From contig CAAEOE010000048.1 of assembly GCA_900757505.1 (NCBI GenBank), forward strand, positions 33,612-97,611: a DNA stretch of 64,000 bases, given 5' to 3'. The position numbers and the translations under genes were made by a program. Below are positions 1-8,628 of the stretch, piece after piece. This stretch comes from an uncultured Collinsella sp. Its GTDB lineage: Bacteria > Actinomycetota > Coriobacteriia > Coriobacteriales > Coriobacteriaceae. The notes under the pieces were generated by a model. That model did no database searches. It worked only from the letters and a program-made list of their open reading frames with translations, and was not told the origin of the DNA. How positions within the stretch are numbered: position 1 is the first letter of the stretch; each line of letters starts with the position of its first letter.

Positions 1-309
1 GCCCACTTTGTAGCCGTGCGCGTCGAGGACGCGGCTGATGATGGCCATGCCAAAGCTGGGATGGTCCACGTAGGCGTCGCCGCAGATGTAGACAAAGTCG
101 CACTGGTCCCAGCCGCGTGCATCCATGTCGGCTCGACTGACGGGGAGGAATTTATCGCGGCTCGGACGCCAGGGGCGGACGGGCGTCGCTTGGGAATGCT
201 TGGTGCGGGCGACCGTGGCCTGCGCCTTACCGCCGCGCTTTTGCTGCTGGACCTGTTTGCCCTGCTGACTGCGCTGGTTGTTCTGAGCGTGCTGAGGCTT
301 TTTTGCCAC
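1..309 (-). CDS. ygiQ: YgiQ-family radical SAM protein, N-terminal part (cut by window edge)
   Basis: Only the first 103 codons lie in the window; the gene runs off the left edge. A GTG start at 309 is preceded on the minus strand by a strong GGGAGGG ribosome site. The first ~50 residues are a basic, Gln-rich, low-complexity stretch. After it comes the conserved YgiQ opening: [15 protein letters not shown], then [15 protein letters not shown]. In YgiQ/UPF0313 proteins this is a B12-binding-like N-terminal region placed before the radical-SAM CxxxCxxC cluster site, which would lie outside the window. The substrate of the family is unknown to me. It is divergent from the DUF1275 gene. Confidence 0.8.
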   Translation of the reverse strand, partial: MAKKPQHAQNNQRSQQGKQVQQQKRGGKAQATVARTKHSQATPVRPWRPSRDKFLPVSRADMDARGWDQCDFVYICGDAYVDHPSFGMAIISRVLDAHGYKVG

Positions 310-346
310 GATCCCTCCCGGTGTTTGTATGCTGCATGTAATTGTA

Positions 347-381
347 ACCAGTCTTTTTGGGGCGGGGCTAAAAAGACTGGT
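347..381. repeat. 12-bp perfect inverted repeat between divergent genes
   Basis: ACCAGTCTTTTT at 347-358 is repeated inverted as AAAAAGACTGGT at 370-381, with an 11-nt GC-rich loop. It sits about 40 bp upstream of the ygiQ start and 200 bp upstream of the DUF1275 start. It could be an operator or a transcript hairpin; the sequence alone does not decide. Confidence 0.6.
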
Positions 382-577
382 GGAGTACACGAGCCGGCGG
401 ATCGGCGTGTCGATGCGGGTGCCGGCGCCGCGCCCGCTGTTTGTTTCCAGACTGTGTATCTACGCGTTGGAGAACCCGTCTCGCGCGCACGCCATGTTGT
501 CAATGGGTTACAGTATGAACGGCGGCTATGTTTCCGCCAACGCACGAGAGAGTCGTCAACAAGGAGGATGCACGACG

Positions 578-1294
578 ATGCAGCGTGCCAAACAGATATC
601 GGAGTCTATTGAGCTGGGCATCATCTTGGCGCTCGCCGGTGGCTTTATGGACGTGTATTCGTACATTGGGCGCGACCATGTTTTCGCCAACGCGCAGACA
701 GGCAACATCCTGCTCGTGGGCGTGAGCATCTCGGAGGGCAACTGGGCACTTGCGGGGCGCTACTTCTTCCCTGTGGTGTCGTTTGCCGTGGGTATTATGC
801 TTGCCGATCTGGTACACGAGCGGTTTGGCAGCGTGATCCACTGGCGTCAGGTGACGGTGTTCTTTGAAGCCGTCATCTTGCTGGGCGTGAGCTTTATCCC
901 GGGCGGCAATTTCAACCTGCTCGCCAACTGCCTCACCTCATTTGCCTGCGGCATGCAGGTCGAGAGCTTCCGCAAGATCCACGGTCACGGCATCGCTACG
1001 ACCATGTGCATCGGCAACTTACGCAACGCGCTGCAAAACGTGGACGATTACATCATCACCCACAGGCGCGGCTTTTTGGAAAACGGCCTGCTGTACTTTG
1101 GCGTGATCTTTATCTTTGTGTTTGGCGCCGTGCTGGGCAACTGGTGTATTGAGCGCATGGGGCTGCACGCCATCGTCGTGGCGAGTTTGCTGCTGTTTGT
1201 CGCGTTTGCCATCATGTTCATCGACCGCGAGCGCGACTTGCGCTTACGCTGGAAGGTTGCGGCCGAGGCTTGGAAAGAGGGCTGCCGAAAGTAA
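578..1294 (+). CDS. DUF1275 (YoaK-like) multi-pass membrane protein
   Basis: A 238-residue membrane protein of the DUF1275/YoaK family, for which no firm function is known. About six hydrophobic segments are visible, including ELGIILALAGGFMDVYSYI, FFPVVSFAVGIMLADLV, VTVFFEAVILLGVSFI and LLYFGVIFIFVFGAVLG. The family hallmark GGFMDVYSYI...FANAQTGNI is near the N-terminus. The reading frame is open upstream to 329, but the ATG at 578 follows AAGGAGG (561-567) and coincides with the start of the conserved domain, so I chose it. It stands alone and is followed by a clear terminator. Confidence 0.85.
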   Translation: MQRAKQISESIELGIILALAGGFMDVYSYIGRDHVFANAQTGNILLVGVSISEGNWALAGRYFFPVVSFAVGIMLADLVHERFGSVIHWRQVTVFFEAVILLGVSFIPGGNFNLLANCLTSFACGMQVESFRKIHGHGIATTMCIGNLRNALQNVDDYIITHRRGFLENGLLYFGVIFIFVFGAVLGNWCIERMGLHAIVVASLLLFVAFAIMFIDRERDLRLRWKVAAEAWKEGCRK

Positions 1295-1300
1295 CCGAAT

Positions 1301-1334
1301 GCGGCAAAGGGGCTGTCCCTTTGCCGCAATATTT
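1301..1334 (+). terminator. Rho-independent terminator after the DUF1275 gene
   Basis: An 11-bp perfect stem (GCGGCAAAGGG at 1301-1311 with its complement at 1317-1327), a 5-nt loop, then AATATTTTTC. Confidence 0.8.
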
Positions 1335-1344
1335 TTCATCATGT

Positions 1345-1400
1345 GTTGAAACGCTTTAACAATTTTGACGTTCTCACGCGTTTTTTGTTTCAAAAGCGTT
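1345..1400 (+). promoter_or_regulatory. Palindromic operator-like sites upstream of the alcohol dehydrogenase
   Basis: GTTGAAACGCTTTAAC at 1345-1360 matches its own reverse complement at 12 of 16 positions with a central CG, the form typical of LacI-family operators. The half-site AACGCTTT recurs inverted as AAAGCGTT at 1393-1400. A possible -35 TTGACG lies at 1365-1370 between them. This suggests carbon-source control of the dehydrogenase; the regulator is not in the window. Confidence 0.45.
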
Positions 1401-1459
1401 AGGATGGGACTCATAGCGTGGGGTGTAATGGATGCCCCGCACACGATGGGAGGCTATCA

Positions 1460-2626
1460 ATGGCTAATCGTTTCGTTCTCAACACCATCTCTTATCATGG
1501 TTCCGGCGCCATCAAGGAGATCCCCGGCGAGCTCCAGCGTCGCGGCTACAAGAAGATCTTCGTCTGCTCCGACCCCGATCTGGTCAAGTTTGGCGTTACC
1601 GCTAAGGTGACCGACGAGCTCGACGCCGCCGGCATCGCATGGAGCCTCTACTCCGAGATCAAGCCCAACCCCACCATCCAGAACGTCAAGGACGGCGTCG
1701 AGGCCTTCAAGGCCGCCGAGGCTGACGCTATCGTGACCATCGGTGGCGGCTCCTCCATGGACACCGCCAAGGCCATCGGCATTATTATCAACAACCCCGA
1801 GTTCGCCGATGTCCGTAGCCTCGAGGGCGTTGCTCCCACCAAGAACCACGCCGTGTTCACCATCGCCGTGCCGACGACCGCCGGTACCGCTGCCGAGGTG
1901 ACCATCAACTACGTCATCACCGACCCCGAGAAGGTCCGCAAGTTCGTGTGCGTCGACACCAACGACGCCCCCGAGGTCGCCGTCGTCGACCCCGACATGA
2001 TGGCTTCCATGCCCGCCGGCCTGACCGCTTCCACTGGTATGGACGCTCTTACCCACGCCATCGAGGGCTACACTACCAAGGGTGCTTGGGAGCTCTCTGA
2101 CATGTTCCACTTTGAGGCTATTAAGCTGATCAGCGAGAACCTGCGTGACTCCGTCGCCGAGGCCAAGTCCGGTCAGCCCGGCTCCGGCCGCGAGGGCATG
2201 GCTCTTGGTCAGTATGTCGCCGGCATGGGCTTCTCCAACGTTGGCCTGGGCATCGACCACGCCATGGCTCACACCCTGTCTGCTCACTACGACACCCCGC
2301 ACGGCGTCGCTTGCGCCATGCTGCTGCCGATCGCCATGGAGTTCAACAAGCCGGTTTGCGCTGAGCGCCTGGCCAAGGTTGCCATTGCCATGGGCGTTGA
2401 CACCACGGGCATGAGCACCGACGAGGCTGCCGACGCCGCTATCGCCGCCGTCAAGCAGCTTTCCGCCGACGTGAACATTCCGCACGTCTGCGAGGCCATG
2501 AAGGCCGACGAGATCGAGGTTCTGGCCAAGGACGCCATGGCCGACGCTTGCTTCCCGGGCAACCCGCGCGAGGCGACGCTCGACGACGTCATCGAGCTCT
2601 TCAAGAAGATCTGCCCGGCTGCCTAG
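1460..2626 (+). CDS. fucO: Iron-containing alcohol dehydrogenase, lactaldehyde reductase (FucO) type
   Basis: A 388-residue group III iron-dependent alcohol dehydrogenase. It closely follows the FucO pattern, with GGGSSMDTAKAIGII (nucleotide-binding loop), NNPEFADVRSLEG, PTTAGTAAEVTINYVITD and DALTHAIEGY. The metal-binding Asp/His set is present: VVDPDMM, DALTHAIEGY, the HAMAH region and DTPHG. FucO reduces L-lactaldehyde to 1,2-propanediol with NADH in fucose or rhamnose fermentation. Here no fucose genes are adjacent, so it may serve other aldehydes such as glycolaldehyde or acetaldehyde. ATG 1460 follows GGGAGG (1448-1453). Single-gene transcript: palindromic promoter in front, terminator behind. 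Confidence 0.9.
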   Translation: MANRFVLNTISYHGSGAIKEIPGELQRRGYKKIFVCSDPDLVKFGVTAKVTDELDAAGIAWSLYSEIKPNPTIQNVKDGVEAFKAAEADAIVTIGGGSSMDTAKAIGIIINNPEFADVRSLEGVAPTKNHAVFTIAVPTTAGTAAEVTINYVITDPEKVRKFVCVDTNDAPEVAVVDPDMMASMPAGLTASTGMDALTHAIEGYTTKGAWELSDMFHFEAIKLISENLRDSVAEAKSGQPGSGREGMALGQYVAGMGFSNVGLGIDHAMAHTLSAHYDTPHGVACAMLLPIAMEFNKPVCAERLAKVAIAMGVDTTGMSTDEAADAAIAAVKQLSADVNIPHVCEAMKADEIEVLAKDAMADACFPGNPREATLDDVIELFKKICPAA

Positions 2627-2679
2627 CCCAGTTTGGTGGTCCTTCGCCCGTAGGTGTATGGTCTTTTGACGTGCCGCTG

Positions 2680-2712
2680 GCCCCGCCGTGCTACGCACGG
2701 CGGGGCTTTTTG
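2680..2712 (+). terminator. Rho-independent terminator after fucO
   Basis: A perfect 11-bp GC stem (2680-2690 with 2696-2706), a 5-nt loop and a TTTTT tail. Confidence 0.9.
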
Positions 2713-3188
2713 TGCTGCGTCGATGCCCTGAGACGGACAAAACCAAGGCGTACTGCCCGCTGCGGATAGGTGGTGCACTTCCCTGCGTGCATTTTTGGGA
2801 GTATTCAACAAGCTCTTAAAAATGCATAACGTTGTGAATGGGCGGTAGTGATCTGCAGGCGCCCATCGACAGCCATTGTGGGCGGGCTATCGATGAGTGG
2901 AGGGGGTTGTTACTGAGTTTCTGCTTTGCGACGACCTGCAACACTGCTGTAACCGCGTCGTTTTGTCGTTCGTGGTGGGGCCGTTGGGGCCCACGGTGCT
3001 GAATACTCCGTTTTTTGCACGGTCCAAGGTGGGGCACCCTGAGACGAAGCAAAAAGATGCCTTATTTCTATGCAAATACCAATAGGATTTATGCAAGATT
3101 GAGATTGTAAACCGTGCACGTGCACAAAACCGGTGCGGGGACGTCTGGAGGCGGCTCGGCTCCTGGGGCATTGCACGTGCAGAACGGT
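2713..3188. other. Gene-free 500-bp spacer with imperfect inverted repeats
   Basis: I find no credible gene here; the short open frames lack ribosome sites and family character. TGCATTTTT at 2788-2796 is inverted at 2818-2826. A longer pair, 2786-2810 and 2997-3021, shares CGTGCA and GGAGTATTCA in inverted orientation but differs in a 6-base block between them. The region may be a decayed intergenic repeat element or a regulatory leader. The last 80 bp hold the twin palindromes described next. Confidence 0.4.
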
Positions 3189-3194
3189 TAAAAT
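3115..3194 (+). promoter_or_regulatory. Twin TGCACGTGCA palindromes and -10 box before the M42 peptidase
   Basis: The perfect 10-bp palindrome TGCACGTGCA occurs at 3115-3124 and again at 3172-3181, 57 bp apart. A good -10 box, TAAAAT (3189-3194), follows the second copy directly. Two identical palindromes flanking a promoter look like operators of a dimeric repressor. Confidence 0.55.
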
Positions 3195-3230
3195 CGGGAC
3201 TCGGTCTTAGTTTTACTTGGAAGGATGCAT

Positions 3231-4274
3231 ATGACTTCTAATATTGATGCTTCTCTAGAGGAGACGCTCTCCTATATCGCAGGACAGCTTAAGACGCTGA
3301 CTTCTATTGCTTCGCCTACCGGCTATACTCGTGCGGCGACTGATTATCTGATGGAGACCCTGCGCGATATGGGGTTTGGGCCTGAGCGTTCTAATAAGGG
3401 TAACGTGCTCGTTGAGCTTGGCGGCGAGGGCGAGCCGCTTGTGTTGGCGAGCCATGTCGACACCCTGGGCGCCATGGTGCGTTCCATTAAGGACAATGGC
3501 CGCCTGCGCCCCACGACGCTCGGTGGGCATCAGTGGTCTACGGCCGATGGCGAGAACTGCACCGTCTACACGCGCGACGGCAATGTCTACACGGGCGTGG
3601 TTCTTAACACCGAGCCTTCGGCGCACGTGGCCGACGAGCCGGTCAAGACCATCGAGAAGAACATGGAGATCTTGCTCGACGAGAACGTCGACAGCAAGGA
3701 CGATGTGCTCGAGCTGGGTATTCAGACCGGCGACATCATCGCTATGGATCCTCGCACGACGGTGACGGAGAGCGGCTACATTAAGAGCCGCTTCCTGGAT
3801 GACAAGCTATCGGCCGCCATTTTGCTGGGCTTGGCGCGTGCCGTCGCCGCTGGCGAGATGACGCTTTCGCGTAAGGTTTCGCTGCTCTTTACCGTGTACG
3901 AGGAGGTGGGCCACGGCGGCGCCTTCGTGCCGGCCGACACGCGCGAGATGATTAGCGTTGACATGGGTTGCGTGGGCGATGACCTGGGCTGCACCGAGCG
4001 CATGGTGTCGATCTGCGCCAAGGATTCGGGCGGTCCGTACAACTACGACCTGGTGACCACGCTGTCCAATATCGCGCGCGAGCTTGAGCTCGATTACGCT
4101 ATCGACGTGTACCCGCATTACGGCTCGGACGTTGAGGCCACGCTTTCCGCCGGCTACGACATCCGTCACGGCCTGATCGGCCCCGGCGTGTACGCGAGCC
4201 ACAACTACGAGCGCAGCCACATGGACGGCGTGCGCAACACTTACGAGCTGGTTCGCGCCTACGTTCAGCGCTAA
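3231..4274 (+). CDS. M42 family metallo-aminopeptidase
   Basis: A 347-residue cytosolic co-catalytic zinc aminopeptidase of the M42 family (glutamyl aminopeptidase/FrvX/YsdC type), trimming N-terminal residues from peptides. The metal ligands and catalytic residues sit in the expected order: ASHVDTLG, SRFLDDKLSA, YEEVGHGG (catalytic Glu pair), SVDMG, then the late GPGVYASHNYERSHMDG. The inserted PDZ-like region typical of M42 lies between the first and second motifs. ATG 3231 is preferred over ATG 3225 because GGAAGG (3219-3224) is 6 nt before it. Transcription is probably controlled by the twin palindromes upstream. Confidence 0.88.
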   Translation: MTSNIDASLEETLSYIAGQLKTLTSIASPTGYTRAATDYLMETLRDMGFGPERSNKGNVLVELGGEGEPLVLASHVDTLGAMVRSIKDNGRLRPTTLGGHQWSTADGENCTVYTRDGNVYTGVVLNTEPSAHVADEPVKTIEKNMEILLDENVDSKDDVLELGIQTGDIIAMDPRTTVTESGYIKSRFLDDKLSAAILLGLARAVAAGEMTLSRKVSLLFTVYEEVGHGGAFVPADTREMISVDMGCVGDDLGCTERMVSICAKDSGGPYNYDLVTTLSNIARELELDYAIDVYPHYGSDVEATLSAGYDIRHGLIGPGVYASHNYERSHMDGVRNTYELVRAYVQR

Positions 4275-4326
4275 CGATGCAGCGGCCTCGGCTGATACGG
4301 CAGTACCGACCGAGGCCGTCCTCTCT

Positions 4327-4395
4327 AAGTTGCGGTGAAATAGGGACTGTTTGGCGGTTTTAAACGCTTAAACAGTCCCTATTTCACCGCAACTT
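4327..4395. repeat. Long palindrome family A, copy 1 (26-bp perfect arms)
   Basis: The arms at 4327-4352 and 4370-4395 are perfect inverted copies around a 17-nt loop. The element separates two convergent genes. The same sequence family recurs at 15376-15438, where two base pairs of the stem differ in a compensated way. It has no T-run, so it is not a standard terminator, although it could stop transcription from both sides. Confidence 0.9.
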
Positions 4396-4410
4396 ATGAA
4401 GGGGATGGGG

Positions 4411-5511
4411 CTACTTGATGGCTGCCGTAACGGTGCCGCCGCCGAGGACGATGTCGCCGCGGTAGACTACAACGGCCTGGCCGGGGGCGATGGCTCGCTG
4501 CGGCTCGTCAAAAGTCAGCAGCATTTGTCCGTCGGCGCCACGTGTAAGGGTCGCTGCCTGGTCCTTTTGACGGTAGCGGTACTTGGCGCCCACGCGAATG
4601 CCGCCGTCATCGAGCTCTGCCTCCATGCGATCGGCAGGGGCGCTCCAGATCCAGTCATTGGCCGTGAGCGCCGCGGCGATCAGGTCCTCTGCCTCGCCCA
4701 GATGCACGGTGTTGTTGACGGCGTCGACGCCCGTTACGTACACGGGGTGCGCCATCGCGACGCCCAGACCCTTGCGCTGGCCTATGGTATAGCGCAGCGC
4801 GCCGTTATGGCGTCCGACCACGCTGCCGTCGCGCCATACAATATCGCCCGGCTCGGCGGCATGTCCGCAGCGGCGCTCGATATAGCCCGCGTAGTCGCCG
4901 TCTGGAATAAAGCAGATATCCTCGCTTTCGGCCTTCTGGGCGTTGGTAAAGCCCTGCTCGGCGGCTATGCGGCGCACGTTGCGCTCTTTGTCTAGGCCCG
5001 CCAGCGGAAAGATCGTGTGCGCCAGGCGCTCCTGCGTAAGCGAATACAAAAAGTAGCTCTGGTCCTTTTTGGAATCTTCGCCGCGATGTAGCTGCCAGGT
5101 GCCGTCTGCCGCCTGGCTTGTTTTGGCGTAATGTCCCGTTGCGATGTAGTCGCAGCCCATGTCCAGCGCCGCATCGAGCAGCGCGCCAAACTTAATGTGG
5201 CGGTTGCAGATAATGCACGGGTTGGGCGTCAGTCCCTCCTGGTAGGCGTTCACAAAGCGCTCGATAACGTTGCGGTCGAACGTCTGCTGCAGGTCGAGCA
5301 CATGATGGGGGATCCCCAGACGCTCGGCGACGGCCTTTGCGTCGGCGATGTCGCGGTCGACCTTACTCATGCCCGTGATGGGATCGGGTGCGGGGCAGGT
5401 GAGGCGCATGGTGGCGCCGACGCATTCGTAGCCCTGGCTTTTGAGCAGGTACGCGGTCACGCTGGAATCGACGCCGCCGCTCATGGCGACGAGCACGCGC
5501 TTGTTGTGCAT
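4411..5511 (-). CDS. mnmA: tRNA-specific 2-thiouridylase MnmA
   Basis: A 366-residue enzyme that puts sulfur on C2 of the wobble uridine (U34) of tRNA-Lys, -Glu and -Gln, using ATP. The PP-loop SGGVDSS is at residues 11-17. The nucleophile region PNPCIICN holds C99 and C102, and SEDICFI holds C202. Where E. coli MnmA has Asp99, this protein has cysteine. The resulting CxxC plus C202 could hold a [4Fe-4S] cluster, as reported for related thiolases. The start follows AAGGAG. It lies downstream of cysK on the same strand, but a terminator separates them. Confidence 0.95.
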   Translation of the reverse strand: MHNKRVLVAMSGGVDSSVTAYLLKSQGYECVGATMRLTCPAPDPITGMSKVDRDIADAKAVAERLGIPHHVLDLQQTFDRNVIERFVNAYQEGLTPNPCIICNRHIKFGALLDAALDMGCDYIATGHYAKTSQAADGTWQLHRGEDSKKDQSYFLYSLTQERLAHTIFPLAGLDKERNVRRIAAEQGFTNAQKAESEDICFIPDGDYAGYIERRCGHAAEPGDIVWRDGSVVGRHNGALRYTIGQRKGLGVAMAHPVYVTGVDAVNNTVHLGEAEDLIAAALTANDWIWSAPADRMEAELDDGGIRVGAKYRYRQKDQAATLTRGADGQMLLTFDEPQRAIAPGQAVVVYRGDIVLGGGTVTAAIK

Positions 5512-5540
5512 GGGGAGGTTCTCCTTGGTGGCATGTGGCC

Positions 5541-5579
5541 AAAAAAGAAAAGCGGCGCGGGAGGCTGGTTCCGCGCCGC
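5541..5579 (-). terminator. Minus-strand terminator between cysK and mnmA
   Basis: A 9-bp GC stem (GCGGCGCGG at 5552-5560 with 5571-5579), followed on the minus strand by TTTTCTTTTTT. It ends the cysK transcript. Confidence 0.85.
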
Positions 5580-5692
5580 AGACATTGTAGCAAGTTCGGA
5601 CGTCTCGTGGGACACCCTAACGAGATGAGCTCAGGCCGCCAGAAGAGAGGGTAGACCGGCGTGCCTTGGGCCTATCGACAAGTGACGGGCCC

Positions 5693-6631
<939 letters not shown>

Positions 6632-6738
6632 GGTGAACCTCCAAAGTGTTCAAATGACTGGATACCGTGTGGTTTTACGGTGTGTGTAGCAGCGAAACCC
6701 ACAAACCTTATGGGTTGTTCGTTTTGCTGTTGGCAAGC

Positions 6739-6767
6739 ATAGTAGACAGTAAAGCCTAGTAACGCAA
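6739..6767 (-). promoter_or_regulatory. cysK promoter
   Basis: On the minus strand: TTGCGT (6762-6767), exactly 17 bp, then TACTAT (6739-6744). This is good sigma-A spacing and sequence. Confidence 0.65.
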
Positions 6768-6816
6768 TAGGAAATAGAAGATTATTACGAGTCGATTAAC
6801 CATCTTGACCGGAACG

Positions 6817-6831
6817 GGTATTTTCAAAACC
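6817..6831. promoter_or_regulatory. Candidate Rrf2 operator in the cysK/rrf2 intergenic region
   Basis: GGTATTTTCAAAACC is a partial palindrome (GGT...ACC ends, AT-rich core). It lies between the divergent genes, just upstream of a TAGAAT -10 box (6843-6848) for the regulator. It may mediate autoregulation and cysK control. Confidence 0.35.
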
Positions 6832-6884
6832 AATATTTCGGCTAGAATTTCTACGGACTAAATGACCGAAAGGCAGCACTATAC

Positions 6885-7313
6885 ATGTTGGTTTCTACTA
6901 AGGGCAGATATGCCCTGCGCGTTATGGTCGATCTGGCCGAGCACCAGGCAGCCGGTCGCATCCCGCTCAAAGAGATCGCGGCGCGACAGGGGATTTCCGA
7001 GAAATATCTCGAGAACATTTTGGCTACGCTCGTGCGCGCCAACATGCTCTCGGGCATGCGCGGCAAGGGCGGCGGCTATGTGCTCACGCGCCCGCCCGAG
7101 CAATACACGGTGGGCGAGATCTTGCGCCTGACCGAGGGCAGTCTGGCGCCGGTCGCCTGCCTGGATGGCGACTGCAAGGGCTGCTCGCGATCTGATGAGT
7201 GCCCCACGCTCGACGTGTGGAAGAACCTGGACAAGCTCATCAACGACTACCTCGACGGTGTGACGCTCGATCAACTTGTCGCTCCCAACCATGGCTACGA
7301 CTACGTCATCTAA
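6885..7313 (+). CDS. Rrf2-family transcriptional regulator (IscR/CymR-like)
   Basis: A 142-residue winged-helix regulator. The N-terminal signature STKGRYALRVMVDLAEH and the recognition region ISEKYLENILATLVRANML, followed by GKGGGYVL, are typical of Rrf2. Cysteines 92, 97, 100 and 106 are clustered in the loop where IscR binds its [2Fe-2S] cluster, but with spacing C-x4-C-x2-C-x5-C. A cluster or thiol switch is therefore plausible. The divergent cysK and the nearby mnmA make cysteine or Fe-S status the likely signal. ATG 6885 has a weak GAAAGG about 12 nt upstream. Confidence 0.85.
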   Translation: MLVSTKGRYALRVMVDLAEHQAAGRIPLKEIAARQGISEKYLENILATLVRANMLSGMRGKGGGYVLTRPPEQYTVGEILRLTEGSLAPVACLDGDCKGCSRSDECPTLDVWKNLDKLINDYLDGVTLDQLVAPNHGYDYVI

Positions 7314-7381
7314 CCCACACCTGCATTTGGGGACGGGGTGGAAATGGTAGATTTTCTCGCCCTTTGAGACTTGGCAAATAA

Positions 7382-7418
7382 GAAGGCCGCCCATTTTTGC
7401 GATGGGCGGCCTTCGTTT
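7382..7418. terminator. Bidirectional terminator between rrf2 and the holin-like gene
   Basis: A 13-bp perfect stem (7382-7394 with 7402-7414). CGTTTTG follows on the plus strand and CTTATTTG on the minus strand. It serves both convergent genes. Confidence 0.8.
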
Positions 7419-7454
7419 TGGGCTGTTGAGACGGACACGGCCGGAATGGCCGTT

Positions 7455-7820
7455 TTAGTCCTCGGCGATGCTGTCGAGGATGCTGCGCGTGATGGACACC
7501 AGGATGCTGCCCATAAAGGCCGATCCAAAGCTGGCGATGGAGATGCCGACGCCCAGCAGGTTGACCGACAGGTAACTCGCGAGCTCAAGCATAAAGCTGT
7601 TGACGACAAGCTGGAAAATGCCCAGCGTAATGATCGTGAGCGGCAGCGAGATGACCGTGAGGAACGGTTTGACGAACGAATCGACAATGTTCAGGAACAG
7701 TCCCACAAAGGCAAAGCAGACCCAGGTCTCGGCAAAGCCGAAGGGTTGGATACCGGGGACGAGGAACGTGGCGATCGCGATGGCGATCGAGGTGAAGAGC
7801 CAGTTAAGCATAAAGCGCAT
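7455..7820 (-). CDS. Small YvlD-like (phage holin family 4) membrane protein
   Basis: A 121-residue protein that is almost entirely hydrophobic, with four predicted membrane helices. The pattern GIQPFGFAETWVCFAFVGLFLNIVDSFVKPFLTVISLPLTIITLG matches the 'mycobacterial 4 phage holin' / YvlD family, found widely on bacterial chromosomes outside phages. Its function is not established, and some members are linked to envelope stress. There are no phage genes around it. The start follows AGAAAGGA on the minus strand. Confidence 0.75.
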   Translation of the reverse strand: MRFMLNWLFTSIAIAIATFLVPGIQPFGFAETWVCFAFVGLFLNIVDSFVKPFLTVISLPLTIITLGIFQLVVNSFMLELASYLSVNLLGVGISIASFGSAFMGSILVSITRSILDSIAED

Positions 7821-8144
7821 GGCGTGAATCCTTTCTTGCGCCGGGATTGCTGGCGTCGCGTGAAGCGGCTTACGGCGGCGACCTGGATGGTTGCGCGGGC
7901 GCGCCGCGGTGTTTGGGCGCCCATTGTCTCAAATATTCGTGGAGCTTACGTGCGCATATGGTTTCTAAACGGCGTTCGTCCTGAAAAACGCGCCGCTGGC
8001 AGAGAGTCTTGTCGCTTTAGTTTGGTGGTGTGCTACACTGCTACGGGCAAAAGCCACAGGCGTTGCCCTATTGCATAGAACGGGCGAACGATGCCCGATG
8101 TCAGTATCAACTTCGATGCCTTTTGGCGGGTTTGGCGGTGATCG
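7821..8144. other. Divergent intergenic region with the yerC promoter and leader
   Basis: There is no gene in this 324-bp stretch. A plus-strand promoter is likely: TTGTCG (8009-8014) with an extended -10 TGCTACACT (8031-8039). The ~100-nt leader that follows contains two hairpins, GGGC/GCCC flanking 8045-8068 and CGGGC/GCCCG at 8084-8100. No known riboswitch pattern is recognisable. Confidence 0.4.
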
Positions 8145-8444
8145 ATGAATATCGAGAACATGTTTGACAAGCCTGATGTCAAGCAGCTGGTCCACGCATT
8201 TAGCCTTTTGGACGACGAGAAGGATATCCAAGCGTTTTTGACCGATATCTGCACGCCGCGCGAGATTTGCGACCTTTCTCAGCGTTTGCAGGTTGCGCGC
8301 TATTTGGACGAGGGCGAGCCTTATGTTGAGGTTCAGGCCCGTACCGGCGCTTCGTCCACCACGGTGAGCCGCGTTTCAAAGGCGCTGAACGGCGAGTACG
8401 GTGGCTACCGCAAGATCCTCATTAAGTTGGAGGATGGCGAGTAG
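8145..8444 (+). CDS. YerC/YecD-type TrpR-like regulator
   Basis: A 99-residue helix-turn-helix protein of the TrpR superfamily, YerC/YecD branch. The DNA-binding part runs from FLTDICTPREICDLSQRLQVARYLDEG to ARTGASSTTVSRVSKALNGEYGGY. These proteins are common in Gram-positive bacteria, and their target is often the adjacent gene or unknown. The ribosome site is weak (GGCGGTGAT). A strong terminator follows, so it is a single-gene transcript upstream of addB. Confidence 0.85.
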   Translation: MNIENMFDKPDVKQLVHAFSLLDDEKDIQAFLTDICTPREICDLSQRLQVARYLDEGEPYVEVQARTGASSTTVSRVSKALNGEYGGYRKILIKLEDGE

Positions 8445-8470
8445 GCCAGCGACAACATTGAATTACGAAG

Positions 8471-8496
8471 AACCGTCCCTCCGGGGGCGGTTTTTA
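8471..8496 (+). terminator. Rho-independent terminator after the YerC-like gene
   Basis: A 9-bp stem (AACCGTCCC at 8471-8479 with 8484-8492, one G-T pair), tetraloop TCCG and TTTTTA. Confidence 0.85.
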
Positions 8497-8628
8497 TATG
8501 CCTGCAATCGGCTGGTGCGTTGGGTTCAGGTTGCTTTGTACCAAAAGATGGAACTGCGGTGGCAATGTGTCCGCTTGGGCGGGTAGGATGGATGCATTGA
8601 TTATTGCGAACGGTTTGAGCGGAGGACC

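Noticed and set aside
329..577. N-terminal extension of the DUF1275 protein
   Set aside because: The frame is open but has no ribosome site at its start, the residues do not fit the family, and AAGGAGG lies before ATG 578.
2816..3176. Several small open frames in the 500-bp spacer before the M42 peptidase
   Set aside because: None has a ribosome site or coding character, and they overlap palindromic regulatory sequence.
7455..7820. Prophage remnant because of a holin-family protein
   Set aside because: This holin-like family is widespread on chromosomes, and no capsid, integrase, lysin or portal gene is nearby.
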